Source of the DNA: an uncultured Phycisphaerales bacterium
Lineage (GTDB): Bacteria > Planctomycetota > Phycisphaerae > Phycisphaerales > UBA1924
Reading direction: 5' to 3'
NCBI GenBank assembly: GCA_937995595.1
Contig: CALKJW010000009.1
Coordinates: 1 to 64,000 of the forward strand
Length of the DNA: 64,000 nt
The notes below the pieces were generated by a model. The model searched no databases. It saw only the letters and a list, made by a program, of their open reading frames with translations, and was not told where the DNA came from. This document shows, piece by piece, positions 38,440-48,996 of this stretch (the stretch's first letter is position 1; every line of letters begins with the position of its first letter). The position numbers and the translations under genes are program-made.

Positions 38440-41400
38440 GTGAAGTGCAATTCCTTCAACGCGCTCGTCGCGTTGCTCTTTGCTGCGATCGGGGCCTTCG
38501 GGCCGGCGCGCACCGGCGAAGCCCAGTGCTACACGGTCCAGAACGCGACAACATTCATCGTCGACGGCGGCACGTTCGGCGCAGCCGGTCTGGCCGCGGG
38601 CGACTGCCTCGGGCAGGCGATCCGCGACATTCCCAATGGCGGCACGATCCGCCTGCGCATCGGAACCGGGCCGTTCTTCATCGTGCGTGCGCCGATGTCG
38701 GGCACGCCCGAGTCCGACGAGCGCACCGGCCTGCCGTTTGTCGACAAGGCGATCACCATCGAGGGCTTCAACGGCGCGGGCAGCCCGCTCGACGCCATCA
38801 TCTCCGCCGACACCACCGACGGCAACGTGCCCGACTACCGCCTGTTCCTCGTGCGCGGCGACACCGGCGAACTCACGCTCAACCGCGTCACGCTGCAGAA
38901 CGGACGCTCGCTCACGCCCGGACAGACCAACGGCGGCGCGATCAAGCACGACTCTCTCAATCCTCTGCGACTCAACGACTGCATCGTGCGCGACAACCTC
39001 GCCGGCACGCGCGGCGGCGGCATCTGGTCTCAGCAGGTCGTGCTCTGCACCAACGTCCGCTTCATCCGCAACCACGCCAACCCCGCGGGCCTGCCGGGCA
39101 ACCCGGGAGAGTCGATCCGCGGCGGCGCCATCTACCACGCACCCGGCAAGTCCTTCCCCGAGACCGACATCATCCTGTCGCTTTCAGGCTGCATCTTCCG
39201 CTGCAACTCCTCCACAGAGGAAGGCGGCGCGATCTGGCTCGGCGGCGGCTACCAGCGCCGCATCAACAACTGCCAGTTCTACGGCAACGCCGCGGTGCAG
39301 GCCGGCGGAGCGATGACCTGCAACGGCACCAGTTTCTCCAACACCGTCCCCCCCGTCCGGCTCGAGGTGACCAACTGCGTCTTCGGCCGCGCCGATGTGG
39401 CGAACTTCGCCTGCGCAAACGAACCGGCAAGCCCGCCGAACTTCGGCGACGCCTACGGCGCGGGCAACACCGCCGGCGCCGACGGCGGCGCGGTGCAACT
39501 GGTCGACAACGCCCAGCCCGTCTTCGTCCGCTGCACGTTCGAGAACAACCGCGTCACCTCCGCTTCCAACGGGCGCGGCGGCGCGGTCTACATGAGCAGC
39601 ATCGGCGGCAACAACCCCAGCCTGCCGCGCTCCGCCGTGTTCATCGAGAGTCTCTTCCTGCGCAACCAGTCCTTCACCGGTGGCGCGGGCGGCGGCGACG
39701 GCGGCGGCGTGTTCATCCGCGAGTCCAGTTCACCGTACTTCATCGACTGCGGGTTCATCGAGAACAACGCGATGCGCGGCGGCGGCATGCACGTGATCGG
39801 CGGCAGCAACCCGCGCCTGTACAACTGCGTCCTCTCGCGCAACGCCGTCGGCGGCGCCGGCGCCCAGGGCAGCGCGCTCTGGACGGCCGCTTCGTCCCCG
39901 CAACTGCTGCACTGCTCGCTGCTCACCGCGATCGGTTCGCCGCTGGTCTGGATGGACTCCGGCTCGGCCACGCCGCTGCGCATCACCAACAGCGTGGTCT
40001 GGGACGGGGGCGTGCACCGCGCCTTCGGCGGCAGCGGCCTGGTCTCCGGCAACCCCGCGGCCTCCTACCCGCAGATCGCCTATTCGGACATCGACGTCAG
40101 CAACGCCGCCCACTTCGGCGACCCGACCAGCGAGGCGCCCAACCCCGCGGGTTCGACCAACATCAACTGCGACCCGCTCGTGGCCGACGCCGCGATCAAC
40201 GACGTGCACCTGACGACGTGCTCCCCCGCGATCGACCGCGCCAGCCACGCGCTCGCCGCGACACGGTACAACGCGCTGTTCGCCGCACCGTTCGCAACGT
40301 TCGGTTTCAGTTTCGCGATCGTGGGCCTGACCGAGGGCGAGCACCGCGACTTTGACTACGACGACCCGGGCGCCCCTCCCGAGGGGGCGTTCCACAACAA
40401 CGGCACCGGTCCCCGCGCCCGAACGCCCCGCCTGCCCGCCGCGAACGGGCCCGTGGCATGCGAGGCCGACATGGGCGCCGACGAGAGCCCGTTCTTCATC
40501 TGGGCGACCATGACCGTGTCGTGCAAGAAGCGCAGCACGACCTCGGGCACGTGCGCCAGCCCCGTGTTCCTGACCGATCCGGCGAACTGCTCGTACTGCG
40601 TGGGCGACAACGTGGTCATCGAGCCGGAGATCAGCGGCTCGTGCCCGACGGAGTTCCGCGTCACGCAGTGGCGGCGGTTGTCCACGGGCGCGCCGTGCCC
40701 GCCCGTGAATCTCAGCGACCCTCTGCCCGGCACGCCCGTCGTCGAGGGCGGCCGGTTCTCCATCGACCCGGTGACGGGCCGGCTGTGCATCACGGGCGTG
40801 CAGGCGTCGGACGCCGGCTGCTACTACGCCGTGCTGGAGCGTCAGGGGTGCGCGGGCACCAACCGCGCCGCGTTCAAGAACGGCGACAACATCGCGCTGC
40901 CGTGCGTCGACCGTATCGCCGCGTGCGCGTGCATCAGCGTGAACTCGCCCCCGACGATCTCCGCCCAGCCGCCCAACCGCACGCTGTGCGAGGGCGACCC
41001 CACGACGATCAGCGTGACGGCCGCTGCGCCCCCCGGCCGCGTGCTGTGCTACCAGTGGTTCCGGCGCGCTACGCCGTGCGACGGCTCGTGCCCGACGCCG
41101 GGCTCGGGCGGCACCCGCATCCAGGACCTGCCCGCCAACATCCGCAACGGCATCAGCGGCGAGTGCACGGCGACGCTGAGTTTCCTGCCCCTGCGGCCCG
41201 AGCACGAGGGCTACTACTACGTCCGCGTGGTCGCGTGGGACCCCGCCTCCGGCGCGTGCCCCTGCCCGATCGACAACGGTGCCGTGTTCGACTGCGCCGA
41301 GGTGACGAGTTGCTGCGGCTTTGTGGACGTGGTCTGCAAGCCGACAGCCAACGTCGCACCGACCAGCGCCAACGTCTGCGTCGGCGGGACACAGTCCTTC

Positions 41401-43764
41401 ACCGCGACGTTCACCCAGTGCGCCGGCCAGGACCTGCCGCTGGTCGTCCAGTGGTTCCGCCGCACGTTCAACGGCCCGTCCTGCTCGGGCCAGCAGACCG
41501 GCGAGGTCCCCGTGGGCGCGCCGATCAACCTGCCGGCGAACAACAACGACTCGCACACGCTGGTCATCCCCAACGCCGGACTCGCAAGCGAGGGCTGCTA
41601 CTTCGTGCGCGTGAGCGTGCAGGGCTTTGCGGGCTGTTCGAACGACTCGCCGTGCCGCTGCCTGACGGTCCTGCCTCCGCCGACGGTCTCGCCGCCCAAC
41701 GACCGGGTCGTGTGCGAGAACGGAACGCAGACGATCTCGGCGATCGTGACCTACAGCGGCAACCCGGCGAACCTGTGCTACCAGTGGTACCAGCGCACCG
41801 ACCCGTGCGTCGGCACGCCGACGCCGGCCGACGGGACGCCGGTCACCAACGGCGGCGGGATCTCCGGCGCCAACACCCCGACGCTGACCTTCAACCCCGC
41901 CGTGCCCGCGCACGCCGGGTACTACTTCCTGTGCGTGCGCGTGTGCACCTTGGGCGGCAGCGCGGTGAACGACGCCAAGTGTCCTGCGGTCTGCTCGCCG
42001 TGCGCGCGGCTCGACGTCCGGCCGCCCCCGGTCGCCTGCCAGATCGAGTGCCCCGGCACGCCCGCGGGCGACGACTGCCTGATCTGCACGGGCGCCAACG
42101 CCACGCTCCAGTGCGGCGCGACGCAGGACCCCGAACTCTGCTACCAGTGGCAGAAGCGGTCGCCGGCCGGCGTGTGGGAGGACATCCCCGGCCAGAACGG
42201 CTTCCGACTGGTGATCACCGCCTACAACGACGCGCAGCACCGCGGGTGCTACCGCGTCCGCGTGAACTACGCCGCGTTCGCCCAGGGCGGCAACTGCCCC
42301 GAGCAGACCGACAAGTGCAACGCCGCGTACTCCAACGTGATCTGCCTCGCCCAGGACCCCAACTGCTGCTCAGATGACTGCGAGTGCAAGGAAAACGAGA
42401 ACGAGCCGGACATCCGCTACGCGCTGTGGCGCACCGGCGAGTGGGACGGCGTCAACGGCGAGCCGTCGTACGAGGGCGCGCAGGAGGGCACGCCGCTGCG
42501 CCGGCTCATCAAGTCGGCCGACGACGTCTACCTCGATCCCTACTGCATGCACCGCATCGCCGTCTTCAACGGCTACATGCTGGTCAAGGCGGCCAACCCC
42601 GCGCTCCCGCTCAACGCGCGGCTGCACATCTACAGGGACTGCAACGGCGAGCCGGGCGAACTGATCCACACGCTCGATCCCGATTGCGTGCAGGTCCGCG
42701 GGCCCGTGCTCGGCCAGCCCGAGTTCCGGCGCGTGCAGTTCCAGTTCACGCCCGAATGCCTCTGGCTCCGCGGCGGCATCTACTGGTTCTCGCTCGTCGG
42801 CGTGGGCCCGCTCGACGACACCTCCTACGAGGCCTACTGGGCGACGGCCGGCTTCCCCGGCAACCCGTCCTTCCCGCCCCCGCCGGACACGCCCGACGGC
42901 TTCCTGCTGGGCAAGCGGCCCGTGTTCATGGACGAGTTCGGGCCGTGGCAGGAGTTCGACCCCTGCTGCCACCCGTGCGACGACTTCGAGTTCTGCATCA
43001 CCGGCGAGTCGTGCCCGATCATCTGGGACAACGGCAGGCCGGACTTCGGCGGGGCCGACGGCCCGAACCCGCCGCCTTCGCCGATCGTCGTGCCCGGCAC
43101 GCGGTCGGAGAGGTCCAACCTGCCGCCGAGGGACTCGCGTGCCGCGGACCAGTTCGTGGTCAAGACCTGCGACAGCGAGGAGATCTGTTACATCGAGGGC
43201 TACATGCTGACCAACTGCACGGGCTTCACGGCGCACCTTGAGATCTACGAGAACGACTGCGACGAGCCGTACTTCCGAATCCCGGTGACCAACAGCCCGT
43301 ACTACCACCGCACCGCCACCGTGATCGAGGACCTCGGCCTCGAAGGCCTGCGCGTGGGCACGACCAACGTGCGTGCCTACCGGGTCTCGTTCTGCGACTG
43401 GCCGATCCCGCTGGTGCTGCAGCCGGGCCGGAACTACTGGCTCAGTCTCTCGATCCAGGACTCGTTCTCGGCCAACGAGCGGGCGTTCTTCGCGCACGTG
43501 CTGCCGCCGTGCGACCCGTGCACGGGCGGGAACGTCTACAGGATCAACCCCGGCATGGAGATCGCGCCGGGGCGGCAGATCCCCGACTGGCGCTCGGCCG
43601 GCGCGGACTTCGCCTTCCTCATCGCCGCACGCAAGCGCGCCGGCGAACCGGCCTCCTCGGCGGGCACCGCGCCGCCCTGCCCGGCGGACCTGAACCAGAA
43701 CAACGCGGCGGACGTGGAGGACATCTTCCTGTTCCTCAGCGCGTTCTTCGCCGGTTGCCCGTGA
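38440..43764 (+). CDS. Giant secreted beta-helix/Ig-like protein with GC-type dockerin tail
   Basis: About 1,774 residues from GTG 38440, which has AAAGGA 6 bases upstream and starts a clean signal peptide (CNSFNALVALLFAAIGAF). An in-frame ATG at 38404 lacks such a site. Residues about 40-610 are a right-handed beta-helix with Pmp-like NGGAI, RGGGIWS and RGGAVYM repeats. About 680-1300 are four or more Ig-like units with CYQWFRR-type cores and paired Cys. About 1320-1735 are two related beta-rich units (WDGVNGEPSYEG, then IWDNGRPDFGG). The tail is CPADLNQNNAADVEDIFLFL...FFAGCP. It is probably a large cell-surface or extracellular adhesin. The ligand is unknown. Confidence 0.8.
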   Translation: MKCNSFNALVALLFAAIGAFGPARTGEAQCYTVQNATTFIVDGGTFGAAGLAAGDCLGQAIRDIPNGGTIRLRIGTGPFFIVRAPMSGTPESDERTGLPFVDKAITIEGFNGAGSPLDAIISADTTDGNVPDYRLFLVRGDTGELTLNRVTLQNGRSLTPGQTNGGAIKHDSLNPLRLNDCIVRDNLAGTRGGGIWSQQVVLCTNVRFIRNHANPAGLPGNPGESIRGGAIYHAPGKSFPETDIILSLSGCIFRCNSSTEEGGAIWLGGGYQRRINNCQFYGNAAVQAGGAMTCNGTSFSNTVPPVRLEVTNCVFGRADVANFACANEPASPPNFGDAYGAGNTAGADGGAVQLVDNAQPVFVRCTFENNRVTSASNGRGGAVYMSSIGGNNPSLPRSAVFIESLFLRNQSFTGGAGGGDGGGVFIRESSSPYFIDCGFIENNAMRGGGMHVIGGSNPRLYNCVLSRNAVGGAGAQGSALWTAASSPQLLHCSLLTAIGSPLVWMDSGSATPLRITNSVVWDGGVHRAFGGSGLVSGNPAASYPQIAYSDIDVSNAAHFGDPTSEAPNPAGSTNINCDPLVADAAINDVHLTTCSPAIDRASHALAATRYNALFAAPFATFGFSFAIVGLTEGEHRDFDYDDPGAPPEGAFHNNGTGPRARTPRLPAANGPVACEADMGADESPFFIWATMTVSCKKRSTTSGTCASPVFLTDPANCSYCVGDNVVIEPEISGSCPTEFRVTQWRRLSTGAPCPPVNLSDPLPGTPVVEGGRFSIDPVTGRLCITGVQASDAGCYYAVLERQGCAGTNRAAFKNGDNIALPCVDRIAACACISVNSPPTISAQPPNRTLCEGDPTTISVTAAAPPGRVLCYQWFRRATPCDGSCPTPGSGGTRIQDLPANIRNGISGECTATLSFLPLRPEHEGYYYVRVVAWDPASGACPCPIDNGAVFDCAEVTSCCGFVDVVCKPTANVAPTSANVCVGGTQSFTATFTQCAGQDLPLVVQWFRRTFNGPSCSGQQTGEVPVGAPINLPANNNDSHTLVIPNAGLASEGCYFVRVSVQGFAGCSNDSPCRCLTVLPPPTVSPPNDRVVCENGTQTISAIVTYSGNPANLCYQWYQRTDPCVGTPTPADGTPVTNGGGISGANTPTLTFNPAVPAHAGYYFLCVRVCTLGGSAVNDAKCPAVCSPCARLDVRPPPVACQIECPGTPAGDDCLICTGANATLQCGATQDPELCYQWQKRSPAGVWEDIPGQNGFRLVITAYNDAQHRGCYRVRVNYAAFAQGGNCPEQTDKCNAAYSNVICLAQDPNCCSDDCECKENENEPDIRYALWRTGEWDGVNGEPSYEGAQEGTPLRRLIKSADDVYLDPYCMHRIAVFNGYMLVKAANPALPLNARLHIYRDCNGEPGELIHTLDPDCVQVRGPVLGQPEFRRVQFQFTPECLWLRGGIYWFSLVGVGPLDDTSYEAYWATAGFPGNPSFPPPPDTPDGFLLGKRPVFMDEFGPWQEFDPCCHPCDDFEFCITGESCPIIWDNGRPDFGGADGPNPPPSPIVVPGTRSERSNLPPRDSRAADQFVVKTCDSEEICYIEGYMLTNCTGFTAHLEIYENDCDEPYFRIPVTNSPYYHRTATVIEDLGLEGLRVGTTNVRAYRVSFCDWPIPLVLQPGRNYWLSLSIQDSFSANERAFFAHVLPPCDPCTGGNVYRINPGMEIAPGRQIPDWRSAGADFAFLIAARKRAGEPASSAGTAPPCPADLNQNNAADVEDIFLFLSAFFAGCP

Positions 43765-43800
43765 CGCAACAGCGACCGCGCGTTTGAGATCCTTCGACGG

Positions 43801-43827
43801 ACGGCCCCGGGCCAAACCCGGGGCCGT
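43801..43827. terminator. Terminator-like hairpin
   Basis: ACGGCCCCGGG and CCCGGGGCCGT pair over 11 bp with a 5-base loop, 36 bp after the stop of the beta-helix gene. No T-run follows. Confidence 0.6.
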
Positions 43828-43917
43828 CTGTGCTTATCGGCCGTGGGCGCGGGCGAACCTGCGCCCGGCGCGCTCGCGCACGCCGCCTCGCACCCCCTCC
43901 GGCGGTATGCTCACCGC

Positions 43918-44229
43918 ATGAAGCGGATCTGCTACATGGTGACGGCCACGCTGCCCGACGAGGCCACGCTCGCCGATTACCTGGCCTTCCTCGAGGATGG
44001 GCACGTGGACGCGGTGGTCTCCCACGGGGCGCACTCGGCGATGATCGTGCGGCTTGAGCCGGCGCCCGGCGCGCCGCTCCGGGTCATGACCCAGTACATC
44101 TTCCCGACGCGCGAACTCTTCGACCGGTACATCGAGCACTTCGCCCCCGCGCTGCGGGCGGACGGGCTTCGCCGCTTCCCGCCCGAGCGAGGCGTCCGAT
44201 TCGAACGCGCGATCGGCGAGATCGTGTGA
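43918..44229 (+). CDS. DUF4286-like small protein
   Basis: A 103-residue protein with the ferredoxin-like pattern of DUF4286: ICYMVTATLPDEATLADYLAFL, then VRLEPAPGAPLRVMTQYIFPTRELFDRY and a closing RFERAIGEIV. Members are soluble single-domain proteins of unknown function. It is followed by the esterase gene after 31 bp on the same strand, so they may be co-transcribed. Confidence 0.7.
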   Translation: MKRICYMVTATLPDEATLADYLAFLEDGHVDAVVSHGAHSAMIVRLEPAPGAPLRVMTQYIFPTRELFDRYIEHFAPALRADGLRRFPPERGVRFERAIGEIV

Positions 44230-44260
44230 CCAACGGCCGGGGGCTTCTGGAGCACTCGAC

Positions 44261-45787
44261 ATGCAGCGTCTCTTCGCGTTGATCCTCTGGTGCCTGCTCG
44301 CCACGTGCGCCGCGGCGCAGACCCCGCGTGCCTCGGAGTTCCGCGTCGTGTTCGACGAAACGGCCAACGCCGCGCCCTACACCGGGCGCGTGTACGTGGT
44401 GCTGGTCCGCAACGCGCGGATCGAGCCGCGGCTGCAACTGGTGAACTGGTTCAACCCGCCGCAGGTGCTCGCGCTGGATGTTCAGAACGTTCCGCCCGGC
44501 GGCTCGGTCACGATCTCGACCACCGACCTTGCCTTCCCGCAGCGGTTCGAACAACTCCAGCCGGGCGTGTACACAGCCCAGGCCGTCATCCGTCGCTCGC
44601 TCGACAGCCCGCACCCCGGCCAGGGCGCGGGCGACGTGCACAGCGAGGCCGCTCGCATCCGCCTGGACCGCGAAGGCGGGACGCCCTTCGACCTTGTGCT
44701 CAAACTGGGCGCGACGGAACTGCCCCTCCCACCCGCGGCCAACGCGCAGGTCTTCCAGATGCGCTCCTCGCTGCTCTCGGAGTTCCACGGGCGCGACATG
44801 AACGTGCGTGCCTCGGTCGTGCTGCCCGACGAGTGGCACTCGCAGCCCGACCGGCGCTGGCCCGTGCTGGTGAACATCGGCGGCTTCGGCGACGACCACC
44901 GCGGCGGCATCTTTCTGGCGCAGATGATCGACCGCGAACTCGGCGGGCCGCGGCGGTTCATCGTCGTCACGCCCGACCCCTCGTGCGGCTACGGGCACAG
45001 CGTGTTCGCCGACTCGGCCAACAACGGCCCGTGGGGCCGCGCGCTCGTCGAGGAGTTGCTCCCCGCGATCGACGCGAGGTACCGCGGCGGCGGCCCGGCG
45101 ACGCGCCACGTCACCGGCATCTCGTCCGGCGGGTGGGCGTCGCTCTGGCTGGTCGTGAACTACCCGGAGCAGTTCGCCGCGTGCTGGTCGCACGTGCCGG
45201 ACCCGGTGGACTTCCGCGACTTCCAGCGGATCGACCTCTACGCGCCGGGCGCGAACATGTACCGCGACGAGAAGGGCGACCGCCGCCCGCTGGCCCGGAA
45301 CGACACGGGCGTGGTGCTCTGGTACGACGAGTTCGTGCGGCGCGAGACGGTCATCGGCCGTGGCGGGCAGATCGGCTCGTTCGAGGCGGTCTTCAGCCCG
45401 CGCGGGGCCGACGGCAAGCCGCGTCCGCTCTTCGACCGCGCGACCGGCGCCGTCGACCCGGAGACCGCCAAGGCGTGGGAGAAGTACGACATCCGCCTGG
45501 TCATCGAGCGCGGCTGGGAGGGTGCCGACGGCAAGCCCGGCCTGCGCGAACGACTGAAGGGCAAACTCAACGTGTTCGCCGGCGGGCAGGACAACTTCTA
45601 CCTCGACGGCGCGGCGGAGAAACTCAAGGCCGCGCTGGCGCAACTCGGCAGCGACGCGGTCGTCGAGATCGACCCGGCCATGCACCACACCCACTCGGCG
45701 AGCGGGCGCGAGCGGATGATCGAGGCGCTGCAGGTGGCCGGCGGCGCGCCGCCCAGGCAGCCGCGAAAGGACAGCGACGAAAAGTGA
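44261..45787 (+). CDS. Secreted esterase D-like alpha/beta hydrolase
   Basis: A 508-residue protein with a signal peptide (residues 1-20, ending in CAAAQ), a beta-rich N-terminal domain to about 175 and an alpha/beta-hydrolase domain. The nucleophile is the Ser of GISSGGWAS, preceded by VVTPDPSCGYGHSVF. The late AMHHTHSASGRER supplies His. The architecture resembles feruloyl-esterase/EstD-type secreted esterases. Its natural substrate is unknown. GGAG lies 9 bases before the ATG. Confidence 0.8.
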   Translation: MQRLFALILWCLLATCAAAQTPRASEFRVVFDETANAAPYTGRVYVVLVRNARIEPRLQLVNWFNPPQVLALDVQNVPPGGSVTISTTDLAFPQRFEQLQPGVYTAQAVIRRSLDSPHPGQGAGDVHSEAARIRLDREGGTPFDLVLKLGATELPLPPAANAQVFQMRSSLLSEFHGRDMNVRASVVLPDEWHSQPDRRWPVLVNIGGFGDDHRGGIFLAQMIDRELGGPRRFIVVTPDPSCGYGHSVFADSANNGPWGRALVEELLPAIDARYRGGGPATRHVTGISSGGWASLWLVVNYPEQFAACWSHVPDPVDFRDFQRIDLYAPGANMYRDEKGDRRPLARNDTGVVLWYDEFVRRETVIGRGGQIGSFEAVFSPRGADGKPRPLFDRATGAVDPETAKAWEKYDIRLVIERGWEGADGKPGLRERLKGKLNVFAGGQDNFYLDGAAEKLKAALAQLGSDAVVEIDPAMHHTHSASGRERMIEALQVAGGAPPRQPRKDSDEK

Positions 45788-45808
45788 CGCGCCGGCGGCG
45801 CGTGCGGG

Positions 45809-46888
45809 TCACTTCGCACCCTGGTACTGCTCCAGCACGTTCCGCGCCTGCGCCCGGCGGCGCTCGCCTCGGGTCGCGTCGAGCGCGCGCTGCTGCACCT
45901 CGGCGGCGCGGACCGCGTCGCCGTTGCGGAAATGCGCGCGGGCGAGCCGCGCGAGCGTGCCCGGGTCGCGCCCCTGTTCGAGTTCGACGGCGCGCTCCAG
46001 CGCGCTGACCGCCAGGGACAGGTCCCGCTTGGACGGACCCGGCGCGTCCATGATCTCCGAGCCGATCTGCGCCAGCGCCGACGCATCGTCCCTGTGCACG
46101 CCGTCGATCAGACCGGCCGCCATCCGCAGCGCGTCCTCGAACCGCTGGCGGATGTTGATCTCGATGCGGAACCGCGTGAGCGCGGCCTGCGATGAGAAGT
46201 ACTCGCCGATCTTCGCCGCGTCGTCGAGCGCGGCGCTGGTCGCCTCGTCGTCGCCGGCGCGCGCCGATTCGACCGCGCGCTGCACGAGTTGGAAGAACTT
46301 CGCCTCCGCCTCGGCCCACGCCGCGGCGTCGAAGTCGCCCTTCACCACCCGCTCCAGAACCGGGTCGAGCCCGAAGCGCGGGTGACCGACCCACACCATC
46401 CGGCCGCGGCCGTCGACGACGAACGAACACGGGATGCCGTTGCGCCCAGCCGGGCGCATCCAGTCGTCGGTCATCGAACGGTCGGCATCGTGCGCGACGG
46501 CGTACCCCATCGCGTCGCCCTGTTCTTCGACGAAGCGTTCGGCGTCGGCACGGTTCGAATCGGTCGAAACGCCGATGAACCGCACGCGGTCCCTGTAGCG
46601 CTGCTGCAGGTGCGTCAGGTGCGGGATGGAATCGATGCACGGCCCGCACCACGTCGCCCAGAACTCGACCACGTACACACGCCCGGGCTCGAACCCCGAC
46701 ACTTCCTCGCCCTTGAACCACGAATCGACCGAGAGCGCGGGCGCGGCATCGCCGGGCCGGAGCGGCGGACGAGTCACTTCGACCTGGCGCGCCGGCGGCG
46801 GCGGATCGGTCGCCGCCGCGCCGGGCTGCTGGGCCGCGTGCCCTGCTTGCCACGCCGTCAAGATCGCCATCGCCGCGGCCAATCGCAT
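45809..46888 (-). CDS. TlpA-like periplasmic thioredoxin-fold protein with helical C-terminus
   Basis: A 359-residue exported protein. After a signal peptide, residues 43-190 are an AhpC/TlpA-type thioredoxin domain with the active site Cys81-Gly-Pro-Cys84 (FWATWCGPC) and cis-Pro region GIPCSFVVD. Residues 190-359 are helical with TPR-like repeats (ARLARAHFRNGDAVRAAEVQ). It should reduce or shuffle disulfides outside the cytoplasm. The partner is not evident. Confidence 0.85.
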   Translation of the reverse strand: MRLAAAMAILTAWQAGHAAQQPGAAATDPPPPARQVEVTRPPLRPGDAAPALSVDSWFKGEEVSGFEPGRVYVVEFWATWCGPCIDSIPHLTHLQQRYRDRVRFIGVSTDSNRADAERFVEEQGDAMGYAVAHDADRSMTDDWMRPAGRNGIPCSFVVDGRGRMVWVGHPRFGLDPVLERVVKGDFDAAAWAEAEAKFFQLVQRAVESARAGDDEATSAALDDAAKIGEYFSSQAALTRFRIEINIRQRFEDALRMAAGLIDGVHRDDASALAQIGSEIMDAPGPSKRDLSLAVSALERAVELEQGRDPGTLARLARAHFRNGDAVRAAEVQQRALDATRGERRRAQARNVLEQYQGAK

Positions 46889-46962
46889 TGCGCACCTCCC
46901 GTGCTCGACTGGTACCGGATCCCGAGTTTGCCGCTGCCCCCCCCCAAGCCAACCACGCCCGG

Positions 46963-48108
<1,146 letters not shown>

Positions 48109-48357
48109 GGGTCCCTTTCAACTCGCCGAAACTCCCCGCCGCGACGGCCGCGGCCCGTGGTCGAGATGCTAGCGGTTGCTCACCGCCGAACCAACGACGG
48201 CGCGTCGGCCGCGTTGCCCCCGATCGGGGAGGCCGCGCATACAGAGGTGCCCGCCGCGCCGTACACTCTCCGGTAGTCCCGGACCCGAACAGTCCGAGAA
48301 CGGCCGCGCCGGCGCGGCGCATCCGAAGGGTCGAACTCGCGAGGCGCACGCAACACC

Positions 48358-48996
48358 ATGCCCGGCAAGCGCTTGGAAGAACTCACCGACGAGGAACTGC
48401 TGGAGGCCTATCGCTCCGGGCAGGCCGCGGCGTTTGAGACGCTTGTCCGCCGTCACCACGACGACCTGATGCGTTTCCTGATCCGCCTGTGCGGCAACCG
48501 GGCGCTGGCCGAGGACGCCTTCCAGGACGCGTTCCTGCAGATCCACTTATCGGCCGAGACGTTCGACGCCTCACGACGCTTCAAACCGTGGCTTTTTACG
48601 ATTGCGGCGAACAAGGGGCGGGACGCCCTGCGTAGGAACACCCGCCGCAAGGCGCTCGATCTGTCAGCGCCGATCGGCGGACCGTCCAACGGCGGCGACG
48701 GTGCCAACGGGGACGGTGCCCGGACGTTTGTGGACCTGATGGAGATCGACGTGCCCGCGCCCGACGCGGCGATGGACACGCAGGAACGGAGCCGACTCGT
48801 CCAGCGCGCGATCGACCAGATGCCGTGGTCGCTCCGGGAGATCCTGCTGCTGGCCTACTTCCAGAGAATGTCGTACAACCAGATCGCCGAGTCCTTGCGG
48901 ATTCCCCTCGGGACGGTCAAGTCCCGGCTGCATTCGGCGGTCGCGTCTTTCGCGAAGAACTGGCAGTCTGTAAGCAAGGGATCGAAGGACGTATGA
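48358..48996 (+). CDS. ECF-type RNA polymerase sigma factor
   Basis: A 212-residue sigma-70 family member with regions 2 (FETLVRRHHDDLMRFLIRLC, FQDAFLQIH, RRFKPWLFTIAANKGRDALR) and 4 (QMPWSLREILLLAYFQRMSY, IAESLRIPLGTVKSRLHSA) and no region 3. The linker between them is long, Gly/Asn-rich and about 40 residues. Its stop overlaps the next gene's ATG (ATGA), the arrangement usual for a sigma factor and its regulator. Confidence 0.9.
   Translation: MPGKRLEELTDEELLEAYRSGQAAAFETLVRRHHDDLMRFLIRLCGNRALAEDAFQDAFLQIHLSAETFDASRRFKPWLFTIAANKGRDALRRNTRRKALDLSAPIGGPSNGGDGANGDGARTFVDLMEIDVPAPDAAMDTQERSRLVQRAIDQMPWSLREILLLAYFQRMSYNQIAESLRIPLGTVKSRLHSAVASFAKNWQSVSKGSKDV

Noticed and set aside
39730-42240. 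A long minus-strand frame inside the beta-helix gene
   Set aside because: It mirrors the plus-strand Ig-like repeats, has no start context and looks like a shadow frame.
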